From Bacteroides intestinalis (GTDB lineage Bacteria; Bacteroidota; Bacteroidia; Bacteroidales; Bacteroidaceae): 64,000 nt of DNA. Of this stretch, positions 36,326 through 46,174 are shown in pieces (the stretch's first letter is position 1; every line of letters begins with the position of its first letter). Location of the stretch: assembly GCF_902364365.1 (NCBI RefSeq), contig NZ_CABJDN010000002.1:682155-746154 (forward strand). Reading direction: 5' to 3'. The position numbers were made by a program, and so were the translations under genes. The notes under the pieces are model-generated. The model saw nothing but the letters and a program-made list of their open reading frames with translations, was not told the DNA's origin and searched no databases.

Positions 36326-37477
36326 TCAATCTTCCTGTAACCACTTATCAAGGAAACCCAAGACAGCTTCCTGTACTTTCTTACCACAATCATGTGGCAT
36401 ATCCCACAGTTCTGTTACCAGTTTATCTCCTGCCGAGCGACTTTCCCACACTTTCCGCATCTCAGCGAAAGCGGCGTTTACTCCTACCGGATGAAACAAT
36501 TTATCATGCTCTCCATTTAGAAAGAACATAGGCTTAGGGCAAGCTATAGAAGCAATATGCGGATAATCCAGATAGCGCCTGATGCCTGGAAGCATATTGG
36601 CAAATCCTCCCCTTTCATTTCCATATTCCCATGAGAACTGACAATCCGTGGTAACCATCCAGCAAACGGCAGCTCCAGCCTTTATTTTATCAGTCAAAGC
36701 CGAAAGCATCCAAGCACGATAGGCACCCATAGAAAAACCCATGCAACCAATACGTTTAGAGTCTACTTCGGGCAAGGTTGACAGAAAGTCAGTAGTATAC
36801 ATGTCTTCATAGTTCATAAAAGCACTCCAACTACGCCCTAACATCATAAAGTTGCCAGCCACAGCCATATGTTTATCACCATCAATTCCCTCTTTACGTC
36901 CGCGTTCACCCCAAAAGATAGCGTCGACAGAAATAACCACATAACCATGGGCTGCCAAGTAATCGCCTACATATTGCCCACCATAGCATTGTTTCGCCCA
37001 GGCATCGGCATCCGCCAATACTTCCGGAGACACACCAAAAGGACGTATCATCTTCTCTTTACCAATCGTATAATGTCCTCCATGATCGTGTAGAAGCACA
37101 ACTGCCGGAAAAGGGCCTTCACCATCAGGAACCAGCATATAAGCATTCACCCGTGAATAACCGGTCAGATTAAAGCGTAATTTCTTAGCTTTATATCCAT
37201 CCCGTTGTTCTTCCGCCACTACTTCCATCTTATAATCAGTAGTATAAGGAGGTGGGGCCAACATGGCATCCAACACAGCATTGCGCGCTTGTTTACGCCA
37301 TTTCTTAAAATTCTTGACAGGACTATTTCCCCAAGCCATGGGATAAGTCAACTCTTGCTTTAACTGATCCAGAAAAACCGGCATTTCCCTTTCCAGTTCG
37401 TAACCGGATAAATGCTGAGAAAGGGCGACCACCGAAGTGGCCAACCCTAACACGCAAAGAATGATACTTTTTATCAT
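36326..37477 (-). CDS. secreted alpha/beta-hydrolase esterase (paralogue 2)
   Basis: The 383-residue product has a signal peptide ending near VALSQ and is clearly a paralogue of the 30646 esterase. It shares long blocks such as LTYPMAWGNSPV, PDGEGPFPAVVLLHDHGG, IGKEKMIRPFGVS and RRYLDYPHIASIACPKP. The nucleophile is Ser249 in GFSMGAYRAWML, with Asp in GEHDKLF and His in DMPHDCG. It is the last gene of the minus-strand SusC-SusD operon, 16 bases after SusD. A pectic acetyl or acyl esterase is the likely role. Differences around residues 260-275 suggest altered substrate choice. Confidence 0.85.
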   Translation of the reverse strand: MIKSIILCVLGLATSVVALSQHLSGYELEREMPVFLDQLKQELTYPMAWGNSPVKNFKKWRKQARNAVLDAMLAPPPYTTDYKMEVVAEEQRDGYKAKKLRFNLTGYSRVNAYMLVPDGEGPFPAVVLLHDHGGHYTIGKEKMIRPFGVSPEVLADADAWAKQCYGGQYVGDYLAAHGYVVISVDAIFWGERGRKEGIDGDKHMAVAGNFMMLGRSWSAFMNYEDMYTTDFLSTLPEVDSKRIGCMGFSMGAYRAWMLSALTDKIKAGAAVCWMVTTDCQFSWEYGNERGGFANMLPGIRRYLDYPHIASIACPKPMFFLNGEHDKLFHPVGVNAAFAEMRKVWESRSAGDKLVTELWDMPHDCGKKVQEAVLGFLDKWLQED

Positions 37478-37493
37478 ACCAAAAACATATTTA

Positions 37494-39026
37494 TTAATAA
37501 TTCGGATTTTGTTTCAAATTAGGATTATTATTCAATTGAATAGCAGGTATAGGATAAATACCTCTCCACTCTTCCGTAACACCAGTCTTATAGAACCAGG
37601 TATCTGTGAAATAAGAACCAAAACGAATCATATCACGTCGACGCTGGTTCTCCCAGATAAATTCACGGGCACGCTCTTCCTCTATCTTTTTCAAAGTCAG
37701 CCCATCCCAATCGGAAAGATTGCTACGCCTGCGCACTTGATTTACTAATTCGAGTGCCTCATCCAATTGTATCCCTTGCCTGAACAAAGCTTCAGCTTTC
37801 ATCAACAATACATTGGAATAACGTTCCAAAATATAATCGTTATCAGCCTTACTACCAGACCAGGCCACACCTATTGGCGAATACTTCAACACACGGTAGC
37901 CTTCATTATCCTGAGCAGAAACCATATCTTTGATAGTTGTCAGCACCAATTGAGTGCCTTTATCATCACATAACGGAGTAACCCCATCCTGATAATACTG
38001 AGGACCATACTCCAAAAGTTCCAGACGTTCATCTCCTTCTTCATATCTCTTCAAGGCATCATCTGTAAAACAATAACCGTTAGCCGGTGCAAAAGCTAAA
38101 TTATACTTCTTTTGATCAAGAGCATGTTGAGCATAAAGAATGAATTCATTGCCATCAACACCTTTGGACGGATCTACCGCAAACGAAGAAATAACCTCTT
38201 TTGAATTTGATTCATTGGTAGCAAGAAAGCAATCCCCCACTTTATCTTCCAAAACATAGGCATTGGTTCCAATGACATGATTACACATAGTCACCACATC
38301 AGCCCAATGAGCTTCACCGGCATAAACCTCAGCATTCAGATAAACAGAAGCCAATGCCGTATACACAGCTTCTTTTGTTAAACGAGGATAATAAGATGCG
38401 CGATTCACTTCTTTAATAGAAGGCAAATCTGCAGCAGCCTCTGCAAACTCTTTTACTACAAATTCATAGACCTCTTTTCTGGAAGCTGTCTTCGGTAAAT
38501 CATTTGCATCAACTTTAGCTCCTGTAAAAAGGGGTACATTTCCGAAATAATCCATTGCATAATAATATCCATAGGCACGGAGAGCACGTGTTTCCGCAAT
38601 CAAGGCTTTCAATTCATTTTTCATGGGAGAGGATTCCATACTGGCTATCACAGCATTGGCTGCACCAATACCGGGAAATAGGTATGTTCCCCAGCAAGTT
38701 TCAAGGCGTGCATTATCCGCTGTTATCTTATGTGCCATGATCTGCATATTACCTTCATCATACCATCCACCACTGGCACGACCCGGACAGAAAAATTCAT
38801 CCGTGCCAAACTCTCCAATTCGCCAGCCATCACCACCTGCCCTAGACATATATGCCAGATATTGGTATACACCTACTACGGAAGAGAGAGCTTCTTCTTC
38901 TGTCTGATAATATGTTTCGGGAGAGAGTCTACCGTATAATTCTTCATCCAGATTAAGACAACCGGACAACATGCTAATCCCAACAAAACATGCAATTATG
39001 CTCTTAAATATTCTTTTTGTTTTCAT
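37494..39026 (-). CDS. SusD-like outer-membrane lipoprotein
   Basis: The 510-residue protein has a lipobox with Cys in MLSGCLNLDE and the SusD opening LYGRLSPETYYQTEEEAL. TPR-type helices include LIAETRALRAYGYYYAMDYFGNVPLF, and the C-terminal signature is EEERAREFIWENQRRRDMIRFG. It partners the SusC encoded 21 bases upstream. Unlike the first locus, no SusE-type surface lipoprotein follows. An esterase comes next instead. The likely ligand is a galacturonan fragment. Confidence 0.95.
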   Translation of the reverse strand: MKTKRIFKSIIACFVGISMLSGCLNLDEELYGRLSPETYYQTEEEALSSVVGVYQYLAYMSRAGGDGWRIGEFGTDEFFCPGRASGGWYDEGNMQIMAHKITADNARLETCWGTYLFPGIGAANAVIASMESSPMKNELKALIAETRALRAYGYYYAMDYFGNVPLFTGAKVDANDLPKTASRKEVYEFVVKEFAEAAADLPSIKEVNRASYYPRLTKEAVYTALASVYLNAEVYAGEAHWADVVTMCNHVIGTNAYVLEDKVGDCFLATNESNSKEVISSFAVDPSKGVDGNEFILYAQHALDQKKYNLAFAPANGYCFTDDALKRYEEGDERLELLEYGPQYYQDGVTPLCDDKGTQLVLTTIKDMVSAQDNEGYRVLKYSPIGVAWSGSKADNDYILERYSNVLLMKAEALFRQGIQLDEALELVNQVRRRSNLSDWDGLTLKKIEEERAREFIWENQRRRDMIRFGSYFTDTWFYKTGVTEEWRGIYPIPAIQLNNNPNLKQNPNY

Positions 39027-39047
39027 CTTCTGATAATAAATTAAGGT

Positions 39048-42041
39048 TTAAAACGAAACGTTGATACCCATTGTGAAAGTACGTGCTTTCGGATAACTCA
39101 AATAGTCTATGCCCATCGGAGCTACTCCTGTTCTGGAAACCTCCGAATTTACTTCCGGGTCCAAACCGGAATATCCGGTAATGGTGAATAAATTCTGACC
39201 GGAAACAAATACACGGGCACGAGTAATACGCAACGGTTTGAAACTAAAATCATAACCTAAAGAAAGATTATCCATACGTAAGAACGAACCATCCTCTATA
39301 AATCTGGAAGAGAATACTTTGGCTTCTTCACGATTCACACCGGCAGTCACTGCCTCTTTCAATACATTTCTACCCGGTAGGTTATTCAGATAAGAAAGGT
39401 TGTTTGCCGTACAGTTATAGACATCATTTCCTACACTACCACGCAGGTTCATGCTTAAACTCCAATTTTTATAACGCAAAGTAGTAGAAATGCCATACGT
39501 AAAATCGGGTTGTGCGCAACCTATGATTTCAGACTCGCCATTATTGGCAAACTGTTCTTTACCATCTACGATACCAATGAATTTCTTTCCATAGAAAGTT
39601 CCCAAAGGTTGTCCAGGTATTACCAACTGGGCATAAGAACCTGAAAGACCTTGGCCCTGACAAGGAGCAACTTTCATGTTTTCACCAGTCCACTTATCAT
39701 TCGACAGACTTATCAGTTCATTCTTATTCCGGCTGAAATTCAAATTCACATCCCATGAAAAGTCTTTGGTACGCAGTACACCAAATCCTAAGTCTATTTC
39801 AAGACCCTGATTCTTTACAGAACCTACATTCGCAATCTGCGAAGTAATCAAGGAAGGGGAAGGAACCGCCACGGAAAGCAATAAATCAGTCGTCTTTTTA
39901 TAGTAATAGTCAATACTACCATGAATTCTTCCATTGAAGAAACCAAAGTCCAAACCTATATCTGTCTGTGCAGTCTGTTCCCATTTTATATCAGGATTAG
40001 AGTATTGTTGAGGTAATACAATAGTTACCTTCTCACCCCCTACCAAATATCCATTAGTACTGGCTCCCAACGTATTCAGAGAATTATAATTACCAATCTC
40101 CTGATTACCCGTGATACCATAGCTGACACGTAGTTTCAGATCTGTAAGAATATCGCTATGATAGAATTCCTCCTGAGAGATTCTCCAAGAAGCGGCTGCA
40201 GAAGGGAAAATACCCCATTTGTGATCGGCACCGAAACGGCTGGAACCATCACGACGTACTGTAGCGGTAAATAAGTATTTATCCCCATAATTATAATTCA
40301 GACGTCCATACATAGATATAAGGGTATTGCTTTCGGCAAAACTGCTTACGCTTTCCACTGTTTTTGCAGCAGCAAGGCTATACCACTTGAAGGTGTCGGA
40401 TAAGAAACCATAAGCACGGGTATGATTTCCTTCATCATAAAAATACTGGTAAGAATAACCCAGCATGGCATCAATAGAATGTTTACCAAATTTTTGATTG
40501 TATTTCAAGATTGTTTCCAACAGTTTAGAATAATCCTGCAATTTCTGTACACTAACATAACCATCATTGCCATTACCCAGCAGATTACTCTTGGATATAT
40601 AAGAGTTACGTTCGATAGAATTATAAGTATAACCCAAATTCACCTGGAACGTAAAAGGTTTATAGAAATTCCAATCAGCAGTCAGATTACCCAGGAATTT
40701 TCTGTTTTTACGCTCATCCAGAATTTCAGATGCAAAAGATACCGGATTCACACGATAAGGAGGCACATCATAGAAATCACCTTCCTCATCATAAACCGGA
40801 TAAGTAGGATTAAAAACATATGCTTCGTACAACATGCTACTTCCCATCTCACTACCAACAGTATTGGATACCGGTGCCTGGTCAGCATGTGTTTCACCAT
40901 AGTTCAAATTCATATTTAACTTCAGCTTACCATCCAGTGCTGTATGATTGATATTCACACGGGCATTGGCACTTGTCATACCAGAGCCCAGCATAATACC
41001 TTCCTGGTCGCTATAACCCAAAGATGCGCGATAGTTTGTATCCTCACTTCCACTCATGAAAGAAAGGTAATGATTTTGAGAGATTGCCGTACGGAAAATA
41101 CGATCTTGCCAATCTGCATTATCACCTTTATCATCCAAAGATAATCCTAAATCAGTTACTGCCTTACGGTATTCATCACCAGTCAGTACATCCAGCTTAT
41201 TAGCTACATTAGAAATACCCAAGCTATAACTGTAATCCAATTGCTTAACACCTTTTTTCCCTTTCTTCGTAGTGATCATAATAACGCCATTAGCACCACG
41301 GGAACCATAAATAGCCGTAGCAGAAGCATCCTTCAAGATATTGATGGATTCAATATCATTAGGATTAATAGAAGATAATGGATTTACTGATTCCTGGTCA
41401 AAGAAGTCTGTATTACTACCATTGGAAGCAATGTGACTGGAACTTACACCAGCAGAAGAATTGATAGGAACACCATCAATTACATATAACGGATCATTGG
41501 AAGCGGTAATAGATGTACCACCACGAACACGAATTGTATTAGATCCACCGGGCTTACCACTATTCTGGCTGATATTTACTCCTGAAAAAGCACCTTGCAT
41601 CAATTGTTGAGGGCTCAGGTCAGTACCAACTTTAAAACGATCACTACTGATGGAAGATACAGAACCTGTCAAATCGGACTTTTTCATAGTACCATAACCT
41701 ACTACCACCACCTCTTCCAAAGCCTGTGCATCATCCAGCAGTACCACATCAATTGTATTTTGTGAGCCGACTGCGATTTCCTGTGTTACATATCCTATAT
41801 AAGAGAAGATGAGAGTGTTTTTTCCCGAAGAAACCGACAATGTATACTTACCATCCATATCAGTTATTGTTCCTACAGCGGAATTACCTTTTACAGTCAC
41901 ATTCACACCGATCAACGGCTCTTGCTTCGAGTCAGTCACCGTTCCTGTAATCGTCTTGTTTTGTGCATACAGACATTGTGTTACTATCAATGCCAATACA
42001 AAACACAACTTTCTAAAATCAAAATGCAGTTTGTTTTTCAT
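39048..42041 (-). CDS. SusC-like TonB-dependent outer-membrane transporter
   Basis: The 997-residue protein starts best at the ATG at 42041, which gives the signal peptide KLCFVLALIVTQCLYAQ. An in-frame ATG at 42116 adds 25 residues without a signal and is rejected. A carboxypeptidase-regulatory-like domain (ITGTVTDSKQEPLIGVNVTV) is followed by the TonB box and plug start LEEVVVVGYGTMKKSDL and a barrel ending GINVSF. It forms the transport pair with the SusD gene 21 bases downstream. By context it imports methylated or acetylated galacturonan oligosaccharides. Confidence 0.95.
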   Translation of the reverse strand: MKNKLHFDFRKLCFVLALIVTQCLYAQNKTITGTVTDSKQEPLIGVNVTVKGNSAVGTITDMDGKYTLSVSSGKNTLIFSYIGYVTQEIAVGSQNTIDVVLLDDAQALEEVVVVGYGTMKKSDLTGSVSSISSDRFKVGTDLSPQQLMQGAFSGVNISQNSGKPGGSNTIRVRGGTSITASNDPLYVIDGVPINSSAGVSSSHIASNGSNTDFFDQESVNPLSSINPNDIESINILKDASATAIYGSRGANGVIMITTKKGKKGVKQLDYSYSLGISNVANKLDVLTGDEYRKAVTDLGLSLDDKGDNADWQDRIFRTAISQNHYLSFMSGSEDTNYRASLGYSDQEGIMLGSGMTSANARVNINHTALDGKLKLNMNLNYGETHADQAPVSNTVGSEMGSSMLYEAYVFNPTYPVYDEEGDFYDVPPYRVNPVSFASEILDERKNRKFLGNLTADWNFYKPFTFQVNLGYTYNSIERNSYISKSNLLGNGNDGYVSVQKLQDYSKLLETILKYNQKFGKHSIDAMLGYSYQYFYDEGNHTRAYGFLSDTFKWYSLAAAKTVESVSSFAESNTLISMYGRLNYNYGDKYLFTATVRRDGSSRFGADHKWGIFPSAAASWRISQEEFYHSDILTDLKLRVSYGITGNQEIGNYNSLNTLGASTNGYLVGGEKVTIVLPQQYSNPDIKWEQTAQTDIGLDFGFFNGRIHGSIDYYYKKTTDLLLSVAVPSPSLITSQIANVGSVKNQGLEIDLGFGVLRTKDFSWDVNLNFSRNKNELISLSNDKWTGENMKVAPCQGQGLSGSYAQLVIPGQPLGTFYGKKFIGIVDGKEQFANNGESEIIGCAQPDFTYGISTTLRYKNWSLSMNLRGSVGNDVYNCTANNLSYLNNLPGRNVLKEAVTAGVNREEAKVFSSRFIEDGSFLRMDNLSLGYDFSFKPLRITRARVFVSGQNLFTITGYSGLDPEVNSEVSRTGVAPMGIDYLSYPKARTFTMGINVSF

Positions 42042-42372
42042 ATCAATACATTTGGGGTTAATAAATAAAGATTCAAAGTTTCTCAATAAGATTTTGTCTT
42101 TCACCTTGCCGTGCAAAGGAGAGGATTATATTGATTTTGCAGGTGAAAAATATGCTCAAATCGGTTAAAAAAATAGTCCACACAGCCCAAAGTTCTTTTG
42201 GAAGGGGTTTTAAACAATTATTCCACATCTTTTCTACACCTTTTTCTCCCCTTGAAACCGTTTTTTCTACGAATCTATTCATCACTCTCTGTTTATTCAC
42301 ATCAACCACTTTATTAAACTACTATTTCGCTACACTCATTCATCTCATTTTCTATCAAAAAAGAAAAGCTTA
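42042..42372. other. upstream region of the second susC
   Basis: This stretch lies between the CE7 terminator and susC and must hold the operon promoter and HTCS site. No full TTTG and TAnnTTTG pair is seen on the minus strand. The nearest word is AAACTTTG around 42072-42079. A 78-codon minus-strand ORF (42073-42309) lacks family features and is not accepted as a gene. Confidence 0.4.
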
Positions 42373-42420
42373 TAAAAAATCCTTTCTGATATATTTTCAA
42401 AGGAAGTATATCAGAAAGGA
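42373..42420 (-). terminator. Rho-independent terminator after the CE7 esterase
   Basis: The 14-base arms 42380-42393 (TCCTTTCTGATATA) and 42407-42420 are perfect reverse complements. On the minus strand a TTTTTT run follows directly. Confidence 0.88.
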
Positions 42421-42443
42421 AACAGAATATAAAACGTTCTTAT

Positions 42444-43760
42444 TTACTTCAAATGTCTCAATATCCACTTCAGCTGTCCATATTCCGTAGCATCAGAAGT
42501 CCAATGCTCATTAATCGGAGTTATCAGTGCTTCCTTGGGGCAATCCAGCACATTATAAACAGCATAACTGGTAGTAGGCGGACAGGTATCATCATTATAT
42601 CCCCAAGTGATATAAGTAGGAACTTTAATCATACGGGCGAAGTTCACCACATCATAATATGCCATCGTTTTCAGCTTATCCGGAGTATCCATACCCTCTA
42701 CTCTAAAAAAATGAGGATAGCCACCTGCACGTCCTGCTTTATAGCCTGCCATATCACTCAATGCCGGATGATTGACTACGCAAGCCGTTACACGGCTATC
42801 CAGTCCGGTAGTAATCAGTGCCAAAGCTCCTCCTTGGCTGCCACCTTGGACAATTACATTTTTACCATCCCATTCGGGCAGAGAAGTCAGGAGATCGATA
42901 CTGCGTACACAACCCAAATAGACACGTTTCATGTAATAATTATCGCGGTTCTCCAATCCGTTATTTAAATAACCGTTCTCTCTGCCATTAAAAGCATTGC
43001 TGATTTCCTTAAATTTTTCCGCACTCATCTCCGGATTCAGGCCATGTATCTCGATTTCGAAACGGATACATCCTTCTTCTGCATAATATTTATGGCGCAG
43101 AGGCTCCTTTATAGTTTTAATTCCAGCTCCCGGAGGGCAAAGTACAACCGGACAAGAACCTTTCACTGCATTCTTAGGATAGAAAAGATAACCATAAATG
43201 CACTGTCCATGGTTATTCAGCATTAATTTAATGAGATAACAATCAACCTTATCCGTACAATACTCCTCTGCAAGTTTTTTAGTATAAGTCAACGGATATT
43301 TGGCAGCTTCCGCTTTATTGTTTTTCCAGAATTCTTTAAAATCTTTCGGCATCTGTGTGTAAGGTTGAATCTTTTCCGGTGAAAAGCCTACCTTCACATG
43401 ATGTTTATAGCTTGTTCCATCCACGGTCGCTGTCAGACGACAATCACGGAAACCGGGTTCTTTCATTGTTCCCACAGGTATCACCGCCTTTCCTTGCTTC
43501 AAAATAACGGAACCGGAAGTATCCGCCGGCATCATGTCACCACCTATTTCATAAGAAACAGTTACACCATCCTGCGGAATTCCGTATTTATAGAACTGCA
43601 CCTCAACCGCAGCTTTCTCTCCGGTCTTATAAATCCAGTCAGCATGATTGGGCACGGTCACCCAAAGTACATCACTCCGGTACGGGTAGTTTTCCGCACA
43701 TACAAATGACAGCGGAAAGATCAAGGCGAACAGCCATATAAACAAACTCTTTTTCATCAT
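42444..43760 (-). CDS. acetyl esterase, carbohydrate esterase family 7-like
   Basis: The 438-residue product has a signal peptide ending at VCAEN, an N-terminal Ig-like region of about 100 residues, and a C-terminal alpha/beta-hydrolase of the AXE1/CE7 type. The nucleophile is Ser308 in GGSQGG, the acid is Asp in GYNDDTCPP and the base is His in NEHW. CE7 enzymes deacetylate oligosaccharides such as xylo-oligomers and related acetylated sugars. In this locus acetylated pectic oligosaccharides are the likely substrate. It follows the CE12-CE8 gene by 148 bases, a gap filled by a periodic repeat, and ends at a strong terminator. Confidence 0.88.
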   Translation of the reverse strand: MMKKSLFIWLFALIFPLSFVCAENYPYRSDVLWVTVPNHADWIYKTGEKAAVEVQFYKYGIPQDGVTVSYEIGGDMMPADTSGSVILKQGKAVIPVGTMKEPGFRDCRLTATVDGTSYKHHVKVGFSPEKIQPYTQMPKDFKEFWKNNKAEAAKYPLTYTKKLAEEYCTDKVDCYLIKLMLNNHGQCIYGYLFYPKNAVKGSCPVVLCPPGAGIKTIKEPLRHKYYAEEGCIRFEIEIHGLNPEMSAEKFKEISNAFNGRENGYLNNGLENRDNYYMKRVYLGCVRSIDLLTSLPEWDGKNVIVQGGSQGGALALITTGLDSRVTACVVNHPALSDMAGYKAGRAGGYPHFFRVEGMDTPDKLKTMAYYDVVNFARMIKVPTYITWGYNDDTCPPTTSYAVYNVLDCPKEALITPINEHWTSDATEYGQLKWILRHLK

Positions 43761-43815
43761 TATGTTTTTAGTATTATCACATTATTTTACCAGTCACAAA
43801 GACCATCTTCCTACC

Positions 43816-43907
43816 AAGTCCGTATCAACTCCGTGTCAAGACCGTGTCAAGTCCGTAGTTATGAACACGGAGATGGTACGGAGATGATACGGTTTTGACA
43901 GATACGG
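43816..43907. repeat. 11-bp periodic array with inverted halves
   Basis: CCGT occurs at 43820, 43831, 43842 and 43853, exactly 11 bases apart, in units like AAGTCCGTATC. The complementary word ACGG then occurs at 43867, 43878 and 43889, again 11 apart, in units like GGTACGGAGAT. A degenerate ACGG follows at 43904. The two halves form an inverted arrangement between the CE12-CE8 and CE7 genes. Confidence 0.8.
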
Positions 43908-43908
43908 G

Positions 43909-45675
43909 TCAGCGCTTTATGCTTAATAATTCATTCCCATTTTTTACCGGATTCCAGTCATCCTCTCCGGCAAGTATGGAGTCTATCTCATAGCCTTTGA
44001 GGCTCTTCAGTTGATGTGAGAAAGGTACACGTGCTTTTGGATTGGCACCTTCACCCGTGCTTTCATACTCTGCATAGAATGCGGTCTTTTCCGCTTCCTT
44101 TTTACCCCAGTTATTCCAACCGGCAGGAGCGATATGCTTGCCTAAATTGCAACGGATGAATACAGCCTGCGCATACGAACGCCAGGGACGCGACAGATAG
44201 ACATCCTGTACACCCTTATCAGCCGTCAGTCGGCAATCATAAAATACATAACCATATTTCTGCCCTTGATCCGTAGAAGGTGCTGTCACATAGCCCCCAC
44301 CTTTACTATGAATGTGACAACGATTGAATACAGCCGTAGACCAGCCAAAGATAAAATCGACCGTACCTTCTATGTAGCAATCTTCATAGTACTGGCGGCA
44401 GTCTTTTCCATAGGTATAGAGTGTATCCTGGAAACCAAGGAAACGACAGTTTTTGAAATAAACACGATCGGCACTTACAAAACAGGCTACAGCCTGTCCC
44501 ACCGGACCCGAGGAATTCTCAAACGTAATATTCTCAGCATAAAAGTCCGGAGCATAAATATAGCAGGAAGATGAACCGGAAGTTCCTTTTTCTTCACCAA
44601 AGCAATTCTTCTTCTGTGCATAATCATCATACGAAAGTATGGCACTTTCCTGACCTATCAGGGAAATATTAATTTTGCTTTCGGGTACTACAATTTTCTC
44701 TTTATACACACCTTTACGCACCAATATCGTAGTACGGATATTCTTGCGGAAATCGGGAACAGCATCAATGGCTTCCTGTACAGTGAAAAAGTCTCCGCTA
44801 CCATCCTGTGCCACTACGAAATCATAATGTCGTACATACTTAGCTAATTCCGGTACTTCCTTAGCAATGGCATCCATAGCCAGGCCGGCTACAATGCGGC
44901 CACCATATACATTCAGATGGGTATTATCTTCGCGTCCTTTAGGTATAGCAGCAACCTGATTGGCAGGTACCCACATGAACAGCTTTTTAGAGTCTACCGG
45001 TCCCATGCCTTCTACCAGGTCGTGCGTAATCTTATTCATATCCACAAATGCAACACCCAGCTCTTTCGCCACATTCCGCGGAGAGTCCAGATAGGCTCCG
45101 TGCGTATCAATCAACTTGTCACCTTCAGCAACAGCCGGCTGTTCCGAAGCTTCCCGCTTTGCATCCGGATTCACGCCTTTCTGTATATCATCCTGACTGA
45201 TAGCCTGAGCAACTGCATTCCCATCCGCTGTGCCGAAGTTTCGGCGTACGATGGAGTTAAACAAAACAGGGATACCTCCCTTAGCACGTGTTTCGTTTAC
45301 AAAACGTTTCAGGTTTTCATCAAAAGTACTTCCCGGAGCTGTATACCGCTTTGGGTCGGATTTCTCATCATTGTGACCGAATTGGATAAATACATAATCA
45401 CCTTTCTTCACTTGTGAGATTACTTTCTCCCAGCGCCCTTCATCAATAAAGCTCTTGGAACTCCGCCCGTTCACGGCATGATTATCCACACGTATTTCCT
45501 CGGAGAGATAACCGGGCAACATTTGCCCCCACCCCCGTTCCGGATTTTGACCCGTCAATGACTTATTAGCCATAGTGGAGTCTCCGATCATAAAAATCGT
45601 AATCACTGGTTTGTCAGCCTTGAAAGCAGAAAGCAGAAAAAACAACCCCAGCAATAATGTCAACTTATGTTTCAT
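43909..45675 (-). CDS. CE12 acetylesterase fused to CE8 pectin methylesterase
   Basis: The 588-residue product has a signal peptide and then two enzymes. Residues of about 25-270 are a GDSL/SGNH CE12 domain (rhamnogalacturonan acetylesterase type) with the Ser of FMIGDSTMA, Asn in FGHNDEK and the Asp-x-x-His-like EDNTHLN. Residues of about 285-580 are a CE8 beta-helix with FLGFQDTLYTY, DFIFGWSTAVF and LSRPWRSYA, carrying the two catalytic Asp and the Arg. The fusion would remove acetyl and methyl groups from the same galacturonan stretch before cleavage. Both active sites look intact. Confidence 0.93.
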   Translation of the reverse strand: MKHKLTLLLGLFFLLSAFKADKPVITIFMIGDSTMANKSLTGQNPERGWGQMLPGYLSEEIRVDNHAVNGRSSKSFIDEGRWEKVISQVKKGDYVFIQFGHNDEKSDPKRYTAPGSTFDENLKRFVNETRAKGGIPVLFNSIVRRNFGTADGNAVAQAISQDDIQKGVNPDAKREASEQPAVAEGDKLIDTHGAYLDSPRNVAKELGVAFVDMNKITHDLVEGMGPVDSKKLFMWVPANQVAAIPKGREDNTHLNVYGGRIVAGLAMDAIAKEVPELAKYVRHYDFVVAQDGSGDFFTVQEAIDAVPDFRKNIRTTILVRKGVYKEKIVVPESKINISLIGQESAILSYDDYAQKKNCFGEEKGTSGSSSCYIYAPDFYAENITFENSSGPVGQAVACFVSADRVYFKNCRFLGFQDTLYTYGKDCRQYYEDCYIEGTVDFIFGWSTAVFNRCHIHSKGGGYVTAPSTDQGQKYGYVFYDCRLTADKGVQDVYLSRPWRSYAQAVFIRCNLGKHIAPAGWNNWGKKEAEKTAFYAEYESTGEGANPKARVPFSHQLKSLKGYEIDSILAGEDDWNPVKNGNELLSIKR

Positions 45676-45786
45676 AGTTCATTATATATAAATAGTATTC
45701 TTAGTTTCCGGCTGCAATATTACCTAAAAACAGAGGGTTTTAGGGGTAAAAAAAGTCGCAATCGGTAGAAAAATTAATATTAATCG

Positions 45787-45794
45787 TATATTTG
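45787..45794 (+). promoter_or_regulatory. -7 box of kdgF
   Basis: TATATTTG ends 29 bases before the kdgF ATG. The -33 position lacks TTTG. The region between kdgF and the divergent CE12-CE8 gene is only 148 bases, so the two promoters are close together. Confidence 0.5.
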
Positions 45795-45823
45795 CCGACA
45801 AAATAATCAATCTGACTGGCAAA

Positions 45824-46171
45824 ATGGAAAAGACAAGAAGTAACACTTTCATTCTTGAAAAAGAAATAGTATGGGAACCTGCAGGTGAAGGAGTGGTACG
45901 CCAAATCATGGGCTACGACGGACAAGTGATGCTTGTAAAAGTGAAATTCGAGCAAGGAGCTGTCGGTACACCACATACTCACTATCATACACAAACCACT
46001 TATGTGGCAAGCGGTAAATTTGAATTTACCGTAAATGGTGAAAAACAAATTGTAGAAACCGGAGACGGTGTTTACATCGAACCGGATGCGGTACATGGTT
46101 GTGTATGCCTGGAGGCTGGTATCCTGATAGACTGTTTCAGCCCCATGAGAGCAGATTTTCTGAAGCGCTAA
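45824..46171 (+). CDS. kdgF: cupin KdgF-like, unsaturated uronate processing
   Basis: KdgF is a small metal-binding cupin that speeds the conversion of 4,5-unsaturated galacturonate, released by pectate lyases and unsaturated hydrolases, to the linear keto form. The 115-residue protein is of family size and has the cupin metal set His51, His53, Gln57 and His91 in HTHYHTQTTY and DAVHGC. It lacks a signal peptide, so it acts in the cytoplasm. It is divergent from CE12-CE8 and convergent with GH105-CE8. Later pathway genes (KduI, KduD, KdgK, KdgA types) are not in the window. Confidence 0.88.
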   Translation: MEKTRSNTFILEKEIVWEPAGEGVVRQIMGYDGQVMLVKVKFEQGAVGTPHTHYHTQTTYVASGKFEFTVNGEKQIVETGDGVYIEPDAVHGCVCLEAGILIDCFSPMRADFLKR

Positions 46172-46174
46172 ATC

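Noticed and set aside
42073..42309. 78-codon minus-strand ORF upstream of the second susC
   Set aside because: It overlaps the susC leader, has no recognisable domain and shows low-complexity basic sequence. Conservation would be needed to accept it.
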